Below, piece after piece: positions 32,197 to 40,243 of a stretch of 64,000 nt of DNA. The notes beneath the pieces are model-generated. The model made no database searches, had not been told where the DNA came from, and saw only the letters and a list, made by a program, of their open reading frames with translations. The position numbers were made by a program, and so were the translations under genes. The first letter of the stretch is position 1; the number at the start of each line of letters is the position of its first letter. This DNA comes from JBALVT01 sp036960305 (GTDB lineage Bacteria > Pseudomonadota > Gammaproteobacteria > Pseudomonadales > Halieaceae), in NCBI GenBank assembly GCA_036960305.1, contig JBALWA010000021.1, forward strand, positions 1 through 64,000, in the 5' to 3' direction.

Positions 32197-34230
32197 ATGT
32201 CCAACCCCCTTCTGGAACAACATGACTTGCCGCCTTTTTCAGCGATTAAGGTGGAGCATATCGAACCGGCCATACGTCAGCTTATCGAAAGAAACAGGCA
32301 GTCCATCGACACCCTGCTGGTCCGCGGCGGCCCCTACGCCTGGGAGAATTTCTTACAGCCCATCGAAGATATGGAGGACGAACTGGCCAGGGCCTGGTCT
32401 CCTGTGGGGCACCTCAATGGCGTCATGAACAGTGATGCGCTGCGTGAGGCCTACAACGACTGCCTGCCGCAACTTTCCGAGTACAGCACCTGGCGCGGAC
32501 AGCACGCCGGGCTGTACGCCGCCTACCAGCAGATAGCGGATCGCGAGGACTTTGAGCAATTGAGCGTTGCACAACAAACCGCCATTAATCATGCGCTGCG
32601 GGATTTTCGCCTGAGCGGCATCGCCCTCCCCGAGGAAAAACAACAACAGTACGGCGAACTGAAAAAACGCCTCACAGAGCTGGGCAGCAAGTTCACCGAA
32701 AACGTCCTCGATGCCACCAATGCCTGGTCCAGGCAATGCAGTGAAGCGGAGCTCAGCGGACTACCGGCAACAGCCCTTGCCAGCGCCAGGCAGGCCGCGG
32801 AGCAGGCCGGTGTTGAGGGCTACCTGATCAACCTGGAATTCCCGTCCTACCAACCGATAATCACCTATTGCGACAATGCAGCACTGCGGGAAGAAGTCTA
32901 TCGGGCCAATGCCACCCGGGCATCTGACCTGGGGCCCCATGCAGGCCAATGGGATAACTCTGGGGTGATCGAGGAAATACTCGACCTGCGCCAGGAACTC
33001 GCTCAACTACTGGATTTTGATAATTACGCGGAATTTTCCCTGGCCACAAAGATGGCAGATTCACCGGATCAAGTGATCGACTTCCTGGAGGAACTGGCCA
33101 ACCAGGCAAAAACCCAGGCTCTGGCAGAATGGCAGAGCCTCTCGGCCTACGCTGCCAGCGAATTTGGCCACAACGATCTCCAGCCCTGGGACGTCAGTTA
33201 TTACGGCGAAAAACTCCGTCAAGCGCGTTTTCAAGTCTCACAGGAAGAAATTCGCCCCTACCTGCCGGTAAGCCGTGTACTGCCAGGCCTGTTTGAAGTG
33301 GTTCGCCGCCTCTACGGCGTGGAAGTTGTGGAGGTGGACTCCTTCGACCACTATCACGACGATGTCCGCCTGTTTGAAATTTCTGAGGATGGGGTCCTTA
33401 TCGCACGTTTTTACCTCGACCTGTACGCGAGAAGCCACAAGCGCGGCGGCGCGTGGATGGATGATTGCCGGGTTCGCCGTTACAGTGGCGACGCGCTACA
33501 AATCCCGGTGGCCTATCTGGTATGTAACTTCACCCCACCCGTAGGCGATCAGCCCGCCTTGTTAACCGACCAGGAACTCACCACGCTGTTCCATGAATTC
33601 GGCCACGGCCTACACCACATGCTAACCCAACAGACCGTCGCTGCGGTCTCCGGCATCAACGGTGTACCCTGGGACGCGGTGGAACTCCCCAGCCAATTTC
33701 TGGAAAACTGGTGCTGGGAAAAAGAGGCACTGGCTTTCATATCGGGACACTACGAAACAGGCGAAGCCCTGCCCGATGCACTGCTGGACAGTATGCTGGC
33801 GGCAAAGAACTTTCAGTCGGCAATGATGATGGTCAGGCAACTGGAATTCAGCCTGTTCGACTTCCGTCTGCATATGTCCTGGGGCAAGTCCGATGCGACG
33901 ACGGTGCAAGGCTTACTGGACGAAGTCCGCCAGCAAGTTGCCGTCATCATTCCCCCCCCGTGGAACAAATTCCAAAACGCCTTTTCACATATTTTTGGCG
34001 GCGGTTATGCCGCGGGTTACTACAGCTACAAATGGGCAGAAGTGTTATCGGCAGATGCCTTTTCGAAATTTGAAGAGGATGGTATTTTCAACGCCAAGAC
34101 CGGCGCATCATTCAGGCAGGAGGTGCTGGAAATGGGGGGCGCGAGAGAGCCAATGGATTTATTCGTGGCTTTCCGGGGCCGCAAGCCCGCGATCGCCGCG
34201 TTGTTGCGTCATTCAGGCATCGCTGCCTGA
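32197..34230 (+). CDS. prlC: Oligopeptidase A (M3 metallopeptidase)
   Basis: This 677-residue M3 zinc peptidase has the metal site HEFGHGLHHML (about residues 465-475) and the downstream Glu ligand in QFLENWCWE, plus the family start LPPFSAIKVEHIEPAI. It clips short peptides and cleaved signal peptides in the cytoplasm. Length equals the E. coli enzyme (680). It ends in a perfect 12-bp hairpin. It is convergent with aqpZ. Confidence 0.95.
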   Translation: MSNPLLEQHDLPPFSAIKVEHIEPAIRQLIERNRQSIDTLLVRGGPYAWENFLQPIEDMEDELARAWSPVGHLNGVMNSDALREAYNDCLPQLSEYSTWRGQHAGLYAAYQQIADREDFEQLSVAQQTAINHALRDFRLSGIALPEEKQQQYGELKKRLTELGSKFTENVLDATNAWSRQCSEAELSGLPATALASARQAAEQAGVEGYLINLEFPSYQPIITYCDNAALREEVYRANATRASDLGPHAGQWDNSGVIEEILDLRQELAQLLDFDNYAEFSLATKMADSPDQVIDFLEELANQAKTQALAEWQSLSAYAASEFGHNDLQPWDVSYYGEKLRQARFQVSQEEIRPYLPVSRVLPGLFEVVRRLYGVEVVEVDSFDHYHDDVRLFEISEDGVLIARFYLDLYARSHKRGGAWMDDCRVRRYSGDALQIPVAYLVCNFTPPVGDQPALLTDQELTTLFHEFGHGLHHMLTQQTVAAVSGINGVPWDAVELPSQFLENWCWEKEALAFISGHYETGEALPDALLDSMLAAKNFQSAMMMVRQLEFSLFDFRLHMSWGKSDATTVQGLLDEVRQQVAVIIPPPWNKFQNAFSHIFGGGYAAGYYSYKWAEVLSADAFSKFEEDGIFNAKTGASFRQEVLEMGGAREPMDLFVAFRGRKPAIAALLRHSGIAA

Positions 34231-34236
34231 ATGACG
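34209..34236. terminator. Perfect 12-bp hairpin over the prlC stop codon
   Basis: GTCATTCAGGCA and TGCCTGAATGAC pair perfectly around a TCGC tetraloop, covering the last codons and stop of prlC. No T-tract follows on either strand, so it is not a classical intrinsic terminator; it may block RNA decay or act in concert with Rho. It lies between convergent prlC and aqpZ. Confidence 0.5.
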
Positions 34237-34258
34237 TACTTAATACAGGGCACCTAGC

Positions 34259-34951
34259 TCAGTCTTCGCTACCCAACCAGCGGTAAACAACGCCCGCTAG
34301 CGCCGCACCGACGATAGGCGCAACCCAGAACAACCACAGCTGCGAAATAGCCCAACCGCCCTCGAAGAGCGCAACACCTGTGCTGCGAGCAGGGTTAACC
34401 GAAGTATTGGTTACAGGGATGCTGATCAGGTGAATCAGGGTCAGGCCCAGGCCAATGGCAATGGGGGCAAAGCCCGCTGGCGCGCGGCCGTCGGTCGCTC
34501 CCAGGATGATGATCAGAAACATGAAGGTCATCACAACTTCAGTCAACAGTGCGGCCGTCAGGCTGTAACCGCCCGGAGAGTGTTCACCGAAACCGTTCGA
34601 AGCAAAACCCGCCGTTTCAAATCCCGCCTGGCCACTGGCTATTACGAACAGCACCGCAGCACCGGCTATGCCCCCCAGGACCTGTGCGCCCACATAGGGC
34701 AGTAGTTCACTACCGGGGAAGCGACCACCGACCATCAGGCCAACCGATACGGCCGGGTTTAGGTGGCAACCCGAGATATGGCCGATAGCGAAGGCCATCG
34801 TCATCACCGTCAGGCCAAAAGCCAGGGACACACCCAACAGGCCAATACCAACATCGGGAAACGCCGCTGCCAGTACCGCGCTACCGCAGCCACCTAAAAC
34901 CAACCAGAATGTACCGAGGAACTCAGCACCCAATTTTTTACTCATAGACAT
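34259..34951 (-). CDS. aqpZ: Aquaporin Z (water channel)
   Basis: This 230-residue six-helix channel has both NPA loops: GCHLNPAVSVG (about residues 60-70) and TNTSVNPARSTG (about 185). The segment LIHLISIPVTNTSVNP matches my memory of E. coli AqpZ, including the His and Arg of the narrow selectivity filter, indicating a water rather than glycerol channel. Length matches (231). A start three codons later is possible. Confidence 0.95.
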   Translation of the reverse strand: MSMSKKLGAEFLGTFWLVLGGCGSAVLAAAFPDVGIGLLGVSLAFGLTVMTMAFAIGHISGCHLNPAVSVGLMVGGRFPGSELLPYVGAQVLGGIAGAAVLFVIASGQAGFETAGFASNGFGEHSPGGYSLTAALLTEVVMTFMFLIIILGATDGRAPAGFAPIAIGLGLTLIHLISIPVTNTSVNPARSTGVALFEGGWAISQLWLFWVAPIVGAALAGVVYRWLGSED

Positions 34952-34988
34952 AGTTATCGCTCCCAGTTCTTGTTATTAAGCAAACTAA

Positions 34989-35471
34989 TCAACCCGGACG
35001 CCAGAGAGAACACGCTCTCTGCCCTGGTCCCGAGGCTACACACAATTCAATCTCCCGTAAATCCTCACCGTCGGATTCGATGACCAGCTTGCCGAGTAAG
35101 AAGTGGGCAAACTCTTCCACCGTCGCGTTGCGTATCGGCAAAAGCAGGGTATCACTTTGTAAAAAAAGCATTTCATCGTCGGCAAATTTCACCCGGTAAC
35201 AAGCCCCCTCTTCCTCAATGGTCTGGTAGGGTGAATTTTCCGCCAGCAACAGATACTCGTCCAGCGAATCACACAGGGCTTTCAGGCGTGTCTTGTAAAC
35301 GTTGTAGTCGGCGGAAAAACCGTTCTCACCCACCGGCGCCACGATACGTACAGACACCGAATAATTGTGCCCGTGTAGCCGCTCCCGCTCCCGCGCCGAG
35401 AAAATCGTGTAGTGGGCTGCGGAAAACTTGTGACTTTCCTTGTCTATATAGAGTGTTGTCAGTTGTTGCAT
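34989..35471 (-). CDS. 6-pyruvoyl-tetrahydropterin synthase / QueD-family protein, ExxHGH variant
   Basis: This 160-residue member of the COG0720 family has zinc ligands in KFSAAH and LHGHNYSV, and the C-terminal ATVEEFAHFLLGKL block. The catalytic Cys usual in QueD (CxxxHGH) is absent; the sequence before the His pair reads ARERERLHGH, placing a Glu three residues before HGH. A Glu at this position is known from the PTPS-III subgroup that can make 6-hydroxymethyl-dihydropterin for folate. It could therefore serve pterin/folate rather than queuosine synthesis. This is motif-level inference. Confidence 0.82.
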   Translation of the reverse strand: MQQLTTLYIDKESHKFSAAHYTIFSARERERLHGHNYSVSVRIVAPVGENGFSADYNVYKTRLKALCDSLDEYLLLAENSPYQTIEEEGACYRVKFADDEMLFLQSDTLLLPIRNATVEEFAHFLLGKLVIESDGEDLREIELCVASGPGQRACSLWRPG

Positions 35472-35472
35472 C

Positions 35473-35988
35473 CTATGGCTTCCAGTCTCGGTGGGCTATG
35501 TGGGCTGGCTGCTTGGCAGTCTTCTTCTCCAGAGCGCGGTCACCCAGCCATTCAAACCACTCACCAAAGGAGGGCTGTTGCTGCTCAGCCCGCAAATCAT
35601 TTAGCCAGTTCCGCAATTTGTTACACATCACTGAGACAATCCCACCCGCCAGATCCAGTACCAGATCGAGTGGCGCAATCCGCTTGTAAATCAATAAACC
35701 CATAGTTTCAAAAGAAGTGCACACGGTGAGGCATGCCTGTTCATATTCGGCTCCCATCGCACGCACCTCGTCCAGTCGAATACCATCGGGCATATTCTGC
35801 AACAAGGTTAGCGCTCTAGCCAGATCGCGATTGTAGAAGGTCTGCGCCAGGTTCATTGCAACGATGTCACGCTGTTGAACACGGTACTGGCGAATCTGGA
35901 ACCACCCAAAAATCAGGCCAGTGATAATACTGCAGGCGCCAACGATTTCAGCCAGGTTCGCCCAGGTCGACAGTGAAACTTCCCCCAT
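35473..35988 (-). CDS. Membrane-anchored hypothetical protein (DUF4760-like)
   Basis: This 171-residue protein has one N-terminal membrane helix (about residues 11-31) followed by a soluble, mostly helical domain. The order of helix, RQYRVQQRDIVAMNLAQTF stretch and acidic mid-part recalls DUF4760-type proteins, but I am not certain. Its stop is one base before the PTPS gene start region, so the two are likely co-transcribed. No catalytic motif is visible. Confidence 0.6.
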   Translation of the reverse strand: MGEVSLSTWANLAEIVGACSIITGLIFGWFQIRQYRVQQRDIVAMNLAQTFYNRDLARALTLLQNMPDGIRLDEVRAMGAEYEQACLTVCTSFETMGLLIYKRIAPLDLVLDLAGGIVSVMCNKLRNWLNDLRAEQQQPSFGEWFEWLGDRALEKKTAKQPAHIAHRDWKP

Positions 35989-36085
35989 GGCGCTGGGCCC
36001 CCTTATTGTGTGAAGATATTGCCAGTGTAGCGCCTACACCGGCACAATGTCAGCACGGTCAACAATAGGGAGATTATTAAAGTAT

Positions 36086-36787
36086 ATGAAAATAGCCATA
36101 ATCACGGGGGCGAGTGTCGGCATTGGCGCCAAAGCGGCACATTTTTTCCTGCAAGATGGATTCACTGTCTACAACCTGTCCCGTCGATCCTGCCCGATTG
36201 AAGGCGTCAACAATCTCAGTTGCGACCTGGCTGTTACAGAGTCCGTCGACAAGGCCTGCGACGCGTTGGCGACCGCACTCTCTACCGCCACGTCCGTTGC
36301 GCTGGTTCACAATGCCTGCCAGATGCGCAAGGACAGCACCACATTGTGTGAAAGCGAGAGCCTCCGCGCGGTTCTGGAAACCAATCTCATTGCCGTCAAC
36401 AGCATCAACCAACGCCTGCTGCCACTGATGCCGCGAACCTCCAGTGTGCTGTACATCGGCTCTACCTTGTCAGAGAAAGCGGTCGCCGGCTCATTCAGCT
36501 ATGTCATTTCAAAACACGCGTTACTGGGAATGATGCGTGCCAGTTGTCAGGATTTAATGGGTACCGGCATCCACACTGCGCTCATTTGCCCGGGCTTCAC
36601 CGACACGGAAATGCTGCGCACCCATCTGGGCAACGACAGTGAAATCATGCGGGAAATCGGCGCCATGAACAGCTTCAATCGCCTGGTTGAACCCGAAGAA
36701 ATCGCCGAGCTAATCGGCTGGGCCCATGGCAATCCTGTCATCAACGGCGCGGTGCTACACGCCAATCTCGGCCAAAAGGAATCCTGA
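36086..36787 (+). CDS. Short-chain dehydrogenase/reductase
   Basis: This 233-residue classical SDR has the NAD(P)-binding TGASVGIGAKAA motif, an NNL-type helix region, an Asn in VHNACQ, the catalytic Ser in GSTLS and YVISK (Tyr-x-x-x-Lys). The start at 36086 gives the usual MKIAIITG beginning; a longer reading adds 13 non-conserved residues. It overlaps no gene and runs straight into the transporter gene. The substrate is unknown. Proximity to a PTPS-family gene leaves a pterin (sepiapterin-reductase-like) role open but unproven. Confidence 0.87.
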   Translation: MKIAIITGASVGIGAKAAHFFLQDGFTVYNLSRRSCPIEGVNNLSCDLAVTESVDKACDALATALSTATSVALVHNACQMRKDSTTLCESESLRAVLETNLIAVNSINQRLLPLMPRTSSVLYIGSTLSEKAVAGSFSYVISKHALLGMMRASCQDLMGTGIHTALICPGFTDTEMLRTHLGNDSEIMREIGAMNSFNRLVEPEEIAELIGWAHGNPVINGAVLHANLGQKES

Positions 36788-36790
36788 TTG

Positions 36791-37585
36791 ATGATCTCAG
36801 GGGAACAGTTAAGAGAACGTAGAGAGCGGGTTTTCCTGGTACTGGCTGGCACGTTCCTGTGTGCCATGACCCTGTTGAATGTCATCGGCATCACGCGGTT
36901 TATCCAGCTGGGCCCAATGGCACTGGCCGTGGGCGTCTTGCCCTACCCGATTACTTTTCTGTGTACCGACCTGATCTGCGAACTCTACGGCAAGGCCAGG
37001 GCCAACTTTCTGGTCAGCGTCGGCCTGGGCCTGAATTTTTTCATCCTCTTTGTACTGTTTCTTGGGGACTCCATCCCCTCAGTCGACCCCGACAGCATGC
37101 CGCCCTGGCAGGTTTTGCAACTGGCAGCGCCCGTCTCCCTGCCTAACGGCGATGTCGTGAAAGACAGTGTCGGCCTGTACCAGCTGATTTACGCCACCAC
37201 CTCAGGTGCCGTGTTTGCGTCCATGCTGGCCTACATAGCAGCCCAGTACTGTGACGTCCAGTTGTTCCACTTCTGGAAGCGGGTCACCAAGGGCAAGCAC
37301 CTGTGGATACGGAATAACTTCAGTACCCTGATGAGCCAAATGGTGGACTCGGTCATGGTGATCACCGTGACCTTTGGGGCAGCATTTTTTCGAGGTGAAA
37401 TGACCTTCCAGGTGTTATTGGTACTCATCGGCAGCAATTACCTGTTCAAGGCCACCGTCGCCCTACTCGATACCGGTCCCTTTTATTTCGCGGTGTACCG
37501 CCTGCGAAAATATATGCAATTACCGGCGAATGAAACCACGGCATCCGAGGCCGCGGCGCTAGCTCAAAGCCCCAACAGACTATAG
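36791..37585 (+). CDS. yhhQ: Queuosine precursor transporter, YhhQ/VUT family
   Basis: This 264-residue membrane protein with six or so helices has the family hallmarks PITFLCTDLICELYGKARA (about residues 52-70) and NNFSTLMSQMVDSVMVITV. YhhQ-type proteins import 7-cyano- or 7-aminomethyl-7-deazaguanine for queuosine tRNA modification. The gene sits 3 bases after the SDR stop. ATG at 36791 is chosen over an adjoining TTG. Its 3' end overlaps the convergent symporter gene by 22 bases. Confidence 0.92.
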   Translation: MISGEQLRERRERVFLVLAGTFLCAMTLLNVIGITRFIQLGPMALAVGVLPYPITFLCTDLICELYGKARANFLVSVGLGLNFFILFVLFLGDSIPSVDPDSMPPWQVLQLAAPVSLPNGDVVKDSVGLYQLIYATTSGAVFASMLAYIAAQYCDVQLFHFWKRVTKGKHLWIRNNFSTLMSQMVDSVMVITVTFGAAFFRGEMTFQVLLVLIGSNYLFKATVALLDTGPFYFAVYRLRKYMQLPANETTASEAAALAQSPNRL

Positions 37586-38988
37586 CCGAAGTATTTGTGC
37601 GCCACGGTATTGGCAAACACCAGCAGTAACAGCACTGGAATAAAGGTACTGAGTGAAAAGTTGACGTACTTTTCGGCCCAGGAGTTACGGTATGAATCAT
37701 TGCCGACTTCCAGCTCGGCATTGAGGCGCTGCTTCTTCCAACGAAAGCTGACAAAAAGACAGAGTAGTAATCCATTCAAGGGCAGAATGGTGTCGTAAAA
37801 CACATCGACTACCACATCAAAAAATGACTTCACCTGGCCGGCGTAACTGAGGAACTCAGTCAGAAACCCCACCATGCCAAAGGACAGGGCAGACATCACC
37901 GTAAACGCGCCCCCAAACACCGCCAATATCAGCAGGGCGTGTTTGCGACTACGGCCTTTTTCATCGATCAAATACGCTGTTGGCACCTCGATAATTGACA
38001 CCAGCGAAGTGATTGCCGCAAAGAATACCAACAAAAAGAAAATCGTTGCCACAGCGCTGGCACCGAAATAACCCAGCGTCGCTTGCAGAGCGAGAAAGAT
38101 CTTTGGCAGGAGTACAAAAATAAGGCTGACCGAGGAGTCACTCAATTCCGCGGGATCGACCTGCGGATTAAAGGAAAAGACCGCGGGCAAAATCATCAGT
38201 CCGGCAATAAAGGCCACCGCGGTGTCGGTAATCGCGACCATTGTAGCCGCAGCAACAATATTGTCTTTACGACTGAGGTAAGAACCGTAAGTAATCAAAA
38301 TCCCCATACCCAGCGATAGAGAGAAAAATGCCTGTGACAAGGCGCCATTGACGACGCTGGCATTCAGTTTTCCGAAATCGGGAATGATGTAAAAGCTAAC
38401 GCCAGCTGCGGCATTGTCCAGCGTGAGGACAAAGGCCACCAGGGCCACCAGCATCACAAAGAGGGCAGGCATCAGTAACCTGGCCGCCCGTTCGATACCC
38501 TCCTGCACACCGGAACTCAGAATCACGTAGACCATGGCAGCAACCAATAACATCACCACAAAAACCCAGGGGCTACCAATATACTCACCGAAGCCAGCGG
38601 GGCTAGCCAGATACTCCAGCTGGCCGGAGGCGGCCATCACCAGATAACCAAACAACCAGATGGTGATCACCATATAAAACACGCCGATCATAAATGGCGT
38701 AATAACCCCCAGCAGGCCCGCCAGCCGCCAACCGGGCTGGTGCTCGGATATTTGACTGTAAGCACCGACCGGGTCCTTACTCGTATGTCGTCCCATCGCC
38801 AACTCGGCCATCATCACCGGCAGGCAGACAAAGAAAACAAACAGGGCATAGATCAGCAGAAAGGCGCCGCCGCCGTTTTTGGCTGCATTCACCGGAAATC
38901 CAACCAGGTTGCCTATGCCAACTGCGGACCCGGCCGCTGCCAATACAAACCCCAGGCGTGAGCTGAACTGTTCTCTCGCTGCGCTCAT
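37564..38988 (-). CDS. Sodium:neurotransmitter symporter (NSS/SNF) family transporter
   Basis: This 474-residue LeuT-fold transporter begins with the characteristic TM1 segment FVLAAAGSAVGIGNLVGFP followed by NGGGAFLLIYALFV. About 11 membrane helices follow. Bacterial members import amino acids with sodium. It lies next to leucine-type dehydrogenase and indolepyruvate oxidoreductase genes on the same strand, so its cargo is likely a branched-chain or aromatic amino acid; that is inference. The start is set at the second Met (MSAAREQF). Confidence 0.92.
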   Translation of the reverse strand: MSAAREQFSSRLGFVLAAAGSAVGIGNLVGFPVNAAKNGGGAFLLIYALFVFFVCLPVMMAELAMGRHTSKDPVGAYSQISEHQPGWRLAGLLGVITPFMIGVFYMVITIWLFGYLVMAASGQLEYLASPAGFGEYIGSPWVFVVMLLVAAMVYVILSSGVQEGIERAARLLMPALFVMLVALVAFVLTLDNAAAGVSFYIIPDFGKLNASVVNGALSQAFFSLSLGMGILITYGSYLSRKDNIVAAATMVAITDTAVAFIAGLMILPAVFSFNPQVDPAELSDSSVSLIFVLLPKIFLALQATLGYFGASAVATIFFLLVFFAAITSLVSIIEVPTAYLIDEKGRSRKHALLILAVFGGAFTVMSALSFGMVGFLTEFLSYAGQVKSFFDVVVDVFYDTILPLNGLLLCLFVSFRWKKQRLNAELEVGNDSYRNSWAEKYVNFSLSTFIPVLLLLVFANTVAHKYFGYSLLGL

Positions 38989-39089
38989 AATCTGCAATCC
39001 CCCGACAACACGTGGCCATCAGTAACATTATTATTATCAGAAGCCAACGAATGAACCGACATTGTCGTGCTCACTGCAGCCCCACTATA

Positions 39090-40151
39090 TTATTGCAATA
39101 CCCCAACAAAACGCTCTTCAGCCATTCGGTCAGCTACCGTGCCCGTGGTCTCGTTACTGTCACTGGCACGCTGGAAAATATCCGCCAGCGTATCACCGAT
39201 GCTCTCCACGTGCCGGGTCAAAGCCTCGTAACTTTTGCCACTGCGTAAATAATAGGCATCAACAATACCGCCCGCATTAATCACGTAATCCGGAGCATAC
39301 AATATACCCCGTTCATGTAGCGCCAGGCCATGCCTGGGCAGCGCCAGCTGATTATTGGCGGCACCGGCCACAACCTCCGCCCTGAGCTGAGCCACCGTCT
39401 CATCATTGATAATGCCACCCATCGCACAGGGCGCAAAAACATCCACATCCAGGCCGAAGATCTCCTCACCAGCAACTGCCTGGGCACCCAGTTCGGACAC
39501 CGCCCTGGCAACATTGCCCGCATTGACATCCGTCACCCAGAGCCTGGCACCTGCGGCATGCAGCTTCTGAGCCAGAGTGTAACCCACATTACCCACGCCT
39601 TGAATCGCCACTTTCACACCTTTGAGGTCGGAACGTCCCTGACGGTGCTTCACAGCGATCTCTATACCCTTGAATACCCCGTGCGCCGTGGACGGCGAAG
39701 GATCGCCATTGCGAACCTGGCCCCGGTCATCAAGACGTTCTGTGATACCGGACAGGTGGGTTGTTTCTGTACCGATGACTTTCAAATTTTCCACACTGGT
39801 ACCCGAATCCTGCGCAGCGATGTAGCGCCCGGACAAACTGTCCACCAAGCGCCCCATGGCCCGCAGCATAGCGTCGGATTTACCCTTGGCCGGATCACAG
39901 ATAATCACCGATTTACCGCCGCCAAGCGGCAGACCCGCAAGTGCAGATTTATAGGTCATGCCACGGGATAAGCGCAGCACATCCTCGAGTGCATCCTCAC
40001 TTGATGCATAAGGGTAGATGCGACAACCACCCATCGCTGGCCCGAGGTTGGTATTGTGTATGGCGATAATGGCCTGCAGACCTGAGGCCGCATCGTGGCC
40101 AAAGACCACATTTTCGTGCTGATCAAACTCACCCAATGAAAAAACGGACAT
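39090..40151 (-). CDS. Leucine-type (Glu/Leu/Phe/Val) amino-acid dehydrogenase
   Basis: This 353-residue NAD-dependent enzyme oxidatively deaminates an amino acid to its 2-oxo acid. The catalytic Lys lies in LPLGGGKSVI and the upstream MTYKSALAG, the NAD site in VAIQGVGNVGYTLAQKL (about residues 180-196), and the C-terminal GGIVDAYYLR block is conserved. Length and motifs match leucine/valine/phenylalanine dehydrogenases, not glutamate dehydrogenase. It lies between the NSS symporter and the 2-oxoacid:ferredoxin oxidoreductase, an obvious import-deaminate-oxidise series. Confidence 0.9.
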   Translation of the reverse strand: MSVFSLGEFDQHENVVFGHDAASGLQAIIAIHNTNLGPAMGGCRIYPYASSEDALEDVLRLSRGMTYKSALAGLPLGGGKSVIICDPAKGKSDAMLRAMGRLVDSLSGRYIAAQDSGTSVENLKVIGTETTHLSGITERLDDRGQVRNGDPSPSTAHGVFKGIEIAVKHRQGRSDLKGVKVAIQGVGNVGYTLAQKLHAAGARLWVTDVNAGNVARAVSELGAQAVAGEEIFGLDVDVFAPCAMGGIINDETVAQLRAEVVAGAANNQLALPRHGLALHERGILYAPDYVINAGGIVDAYYLRSGKSYEALTRHVESIGDTLADIFQRASDSNETTGTVADRMAEERFVGVLQ

Positions 40152-40243
40152 AGCTATTCTCCCTGAACGCCTCCCGGCGCCAATTGACGATACGATTTAT
40201 GTTTATATGCCCCATCACCCGATTCGGGGCGGGGAAGCCCTCT

